52,484 nt of DNA from an uncultured Sphingopyxis sp. (GTDB lineage Bacteria; Pseudomonadota; Alphaproteobacteria; Sphingomonadales; Sphingomonadaceae): assembly GCA_937873425.1 (NCBI GenBank), contig CALMYE010000115.1, positions 1 to 52,484 of the forward strand, written 5' to 3'. A program made the position numbers and the translations under genes. Shown here piece by piece: positions 50,489 through 52,484 of the stretch (positions within the stretch are counted from its first letter, which is position 1; each line of letters opens with the position of its first letter). A model generated the notes under the pieces. The model searched no databases. It had not been told where the DNA came from and saw only the letters and a program-made list of their open reading frames with translations.

Positions 50489-52201
50489 ATGAGTTGGGAT
50501 GTGAATCGCCGCACCTTCGTCGGCGGCGTGGGCGCGCTGGCCGCGGCCGGCCTGGGGCTGCCGGCCTATGCGAAGAACGGCAAGAAGCTGAACGTCCTGA
50601 TGATCGTCACCGACCAGGAGCAGAGCGTCGCAAGCTATCCCAAGGGATTGCTCGAAAAGCTGCCTTATCACCGCGAACTGATGGAACGCGGGATGCTGGT
50701 CGAAAACTACCATGTCCACACGACGCCCTGCACCCCGTCGCGCTCGACCATCTTCCAGGGTCATCACACCCAGCACACCGGCCTGTTTCTCAACAGCGAC
50801 AATTCTCCCAATCCGGTCGCGGCGGAAGACATGCCGACGCTGGGTCACATGATGCAGGCTGCGGGCTATTACACCAGCTACAAGGGCAAGTGGCACCTCA
50901 GCCGGATCAATTTCGAGCGCAACTGGCCGCGCGTGCCGGGCGGCATCTATCCCAGCACCGAACGCGCGATGGAGAAATACGGCTTTCACGACTACGGCTT
51001 CGACGGCGAGGAACTGGGGCTGACCTGGGACGGCTATCGTGCCGACATGTATGTCGCGGGCGACGCGGCGCGCAGCATCTTCGACTTCGTGCGCCGCGAC
51101 AAGGCGGGTGGGAGGCCGTGGTTCCTGGTCGTCGGCCTGATCAATCCGCACGACATCATGTTCTATGACGCGACCGGCGAGCAGGCAAAGCACCGCACCC
51201 ATCCCGACATATTGGGCCCGCTGCGCCGCGAACCGGGCGACCCGCTCTACGAGGTCGACAACAGGTTCGACTTGCCCGACAGCTTCATCAAGGACGATCT
51301 GTCGACCAAGCCGGAGGCGCATCGCGCCATCAAGCGGCTCAACGACCTCTTCTATGGCCCGATGCCGGTGGACGACCTCGAAAGCTGGCACCGGTTCCGC
51401 AACTATTACTACAACTGCCTGCGCGACGTGGACCGGCGCCTGGGGCAGCTGCTGTGGGCGCTCAAGGAAAGCGGTCAGATCGACAACACCGTCATCATCT
51501 ATACCAGCGATCACGGCGAACGCGCCGGCGCACACCAGATGCGGCAGAAGGCCGGCACGATGTATCGCGAGGAAAGCAATATCCCGATGATCATCGCGCA
51601 CCCCGATTTCGCGGGCGGGCGGACGACCAAGGGGCTGATGAGCGCGATCGACATCGCGCCAACGCTGATGACGCTCGCCGGCCTCTCCGCCGACGAAGCA
51701 GCGAACCGGTTCCCCGAGCTGCCGGGCGTCGACGTGTCGGGCCTGCTATCGGCCCCCACCGCCCCCACCGAGCGCGACCGGCGCGGCCATTTCTTCAACT
51801 ATGCCGTCGCCCATATGTGGGAACCCGCGTCGCAGCGGACCGTCGGCCCGCGCCCGCCGGGCGAGGTGCCCGATTACGACAAGATCTATGACCTGTCGAA
51901 GCGGCGCCTGCACCGCGGGGTGCATGATGGACGGTGGAAGTTCGCGCGCTATTTCGCGCCGGCGCATCACCATATGCCGACCGACTGGAAGACGCTGAAC
52001 GCGCGCAACGACCTGGAGCTCTACGACACGCACGCCGACCCGGACGAGCTGGTCAATCTCGCCAACGATCCGAGGCATCGCAAGACGGTGCTACGGCTCA
52101 ACGCGATGGTGAACGCGCTGTCGGAACGCGAGATCGGCAAGGGACTCGACGACGGCCGCGAATATCCGGGGCCGACCGAACTCTACAACCAGCCGGGCTG
52201 A
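50489..52201 (+). CDS. Tat-exported sulfatase
   Basis: A 570-residue type I sulfatase. The N-terminus, MSWDVNRRTFVGGVGALAA, is a twin-arginine signal. The metal-binding region is LNVLMIVTDQEQS. The catalytic motif TTPCTPSRSTIFQGHHTQ holds the Cys that is converted to formylglycine. Further family pieces are GYYTSYKGKWHL, VVGLINPHDIM, IIYTSDHGER with a metal-ligand Asp-His, and ELYDTHADPDELVNLANDP at the C-terminus. Start ATG 50489 has GGGAGAG upstream. The natural substrate is unknown; the adjacent receptor gene suggests that a sulfated molecule is bound outside. Confidence 0.9.
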   Translation: MSWDVNRRTFVGGVGALAAAGLGLPAYAKNGKKLNVLMIVTDQEQSVASYPKGLLEKLPYHRELMERGMLVENYHVHTTPCTPSRSTIFQGHHTQHTGLFLNSDNSPNPVAAEDMPTLGHMMQAAGYYTSYKGKWHLSRINFERNWPRVPGGIYPSTERAMEKYGFHDYGFDGEELGLTWDGYRADMYVAGDAARSIFDFVRRDKAGGRPWFLVVGLINPHDIMFYDATGEQAKHRTHPDILGPLRREPGDPLYEVDNRFDLPDSFIKDDLSTKPEAHRAIKRLNDLFYGPMPVDDLESWHRFRNYYYNCLRDVDRRLGQLLWALKESGQIDNTVIIYTSDHGERAGAHQMRQKAGTMYREESNIPMIIAHPDFAGGRTTKGLMSAIDIAPTLMTLAGLSADEAANRFPELPGVDVSGLLSAPTAPTERDRRGHFFNYAVAHMWEPASQRTVGPRPPGEVPDYDKIYDLSKRRLHRGVHDGRWKFARYFAPAHHHMPTDWKTLNARNDLELYDTHADPDELVNLANDPRHRKTVLRLNAMVNALSEREIGKGLDDGREYPGPTELYNQPG

Positions 52202-52206
52202 CCGGT

Positions 52207-52484
52207 TCAGGCGGCTTCGGCGGTGGCGCGAACCTCGCGCAGTTCGCCGCGCGCCTGGCGGAACACCTCGATGCCCGCCCAGATGGCGAGCCCGGCCATG
52301 ATCGCCGCGACGGCAAGGTCGGGCCAGCCCTGCCCGGTGCCGAACACGCCGAGCGCCGCGGCGAGCACCGCGAGATTGCCGATCGCGTCGTTGCGCGAGC
52401 AGAGCCAGACCGAGCGCATGTTCGCGTCGCCGGTGCGCCAGCGATAGAGCATCAGCGCGACGACGACATTGGCGACCAGCGCCG
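52207..52484 (-). CDS. cation diffusion facilitator family transporter (partial, 5' end outside the window)
   Basis: The C-terminal part of a membrane protein runs into the window edge. It reads ALVANVVVALMLYRWRTGDANMRSVWLCSRNDAIGNLAVL, followed by the helix LAVAAIMAGLAIWAGIEVF. The SRNDAIGNL segment is the metal-binding motif of cation-efflux transporters. Final residues are REVRATAEAA. The start of the protein is missing, so the metal cannot be predicted. Confidence 0.78.
   Translation of the reverse strand, partial: ALVANVVVALMLYRWRTGDANMRSVWLCSRNDAIGNLAVLAAALGVFGTGQGWPDLAVAAIMAGLAIWAGIEVFRQARGELREVRATAEAA

Overview
The window looks like chromosome from an alphaproteobacterium of the Sphingomonadaceae, most like Sphingopyxis. 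This is inferred from the high GC, the large TonB-dependent receptors, CpdR beside an N-formylglutamate amidohydrolase, a DUF2842 protein, and the palindromic intergenic repeats. No insertion sequence, phage gene or CRISPR array was seen. Most of the window is core metabolism, with several accessory blocks.

Layout. 0-10 kb: a possible small gene, an M23 peptidase coupled to thiE, a lipoprotein, then a leftward glycolysis/Calvin-type operon (tkt-gap-pgk-fba-O-methyltransferase). Divergent from it is a rightward group: small coiled-coil gene, zapA, 6S RNA, 5-formyl-THF cyclo-ligase, DUF2842. 10-19.4 kb: tRNA-Asp, an AI-2E family permease, then a rightward four-gene surface cluster. That cluster holds three secreted DUF11-type proteins and one 1695-residue protein with Ig-like N-terminal domains and a predicted outer-membrane barrel. 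19.4-26.5 kb: a leftward branched-chain 2-oxoacid dehydrogenase operon (bkdA1-bkdA2-bkdB), thyA, a RadC-like JAB protein, tRNA-Pro, a strongly supported small RNA gene, hutG, cpdR and tRNA-Val. 26.5-31.6 kb: a leftward glycosyltransferase / ECF sigma / anti-sigma operon, a dienoyl-CoA-reductase-like SDR, an alpha/beta hydrolase and a TonB-like protein.

31.6-38.3 kb is an iron island. It has a Fur box in front of a catecholate-type siderophore receptor and a PiuC/YbiX dioxygenase. A second Fur box lies in front of a leftward operon of PepSY membrane protein, DUF2271, DUF4198 and ApbE flavin transferase. The genes suggest uptake of ferric siderophore followed by flavin- or heme-linked reduction in the envelope. 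38.3-46.4 kb is respiratory: a caa3-type oxidase (subunit I-III fusion, subunit II with fused cytochrome c), small cytochromes, cytochrome b561, CtaG, DUF2231 and a sorbosone-dehydrogenase-like lipoprotein. 46.4-52.5 kb: a leuC homologue without leuD beside it, a TonB-dependent receptor paired with a Tat-exported sulfatase, and the partial end of a cation-diffusion-facilitator gene.

The most notable points are the surface cluster, which could be an undescribed export or assembly system; the small RNA at about 24837-24945; the Fur-controlled PepSY/DUF2271/DUF4198/ApbE operon; three genes in the 34-46 kb part whose start codons appear non-canonical or missing; and a perfect 20-bp palindrome over the start of the glycosyltransferase-sigma operon. 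All product calls come from reading the sequence; no database search was run.
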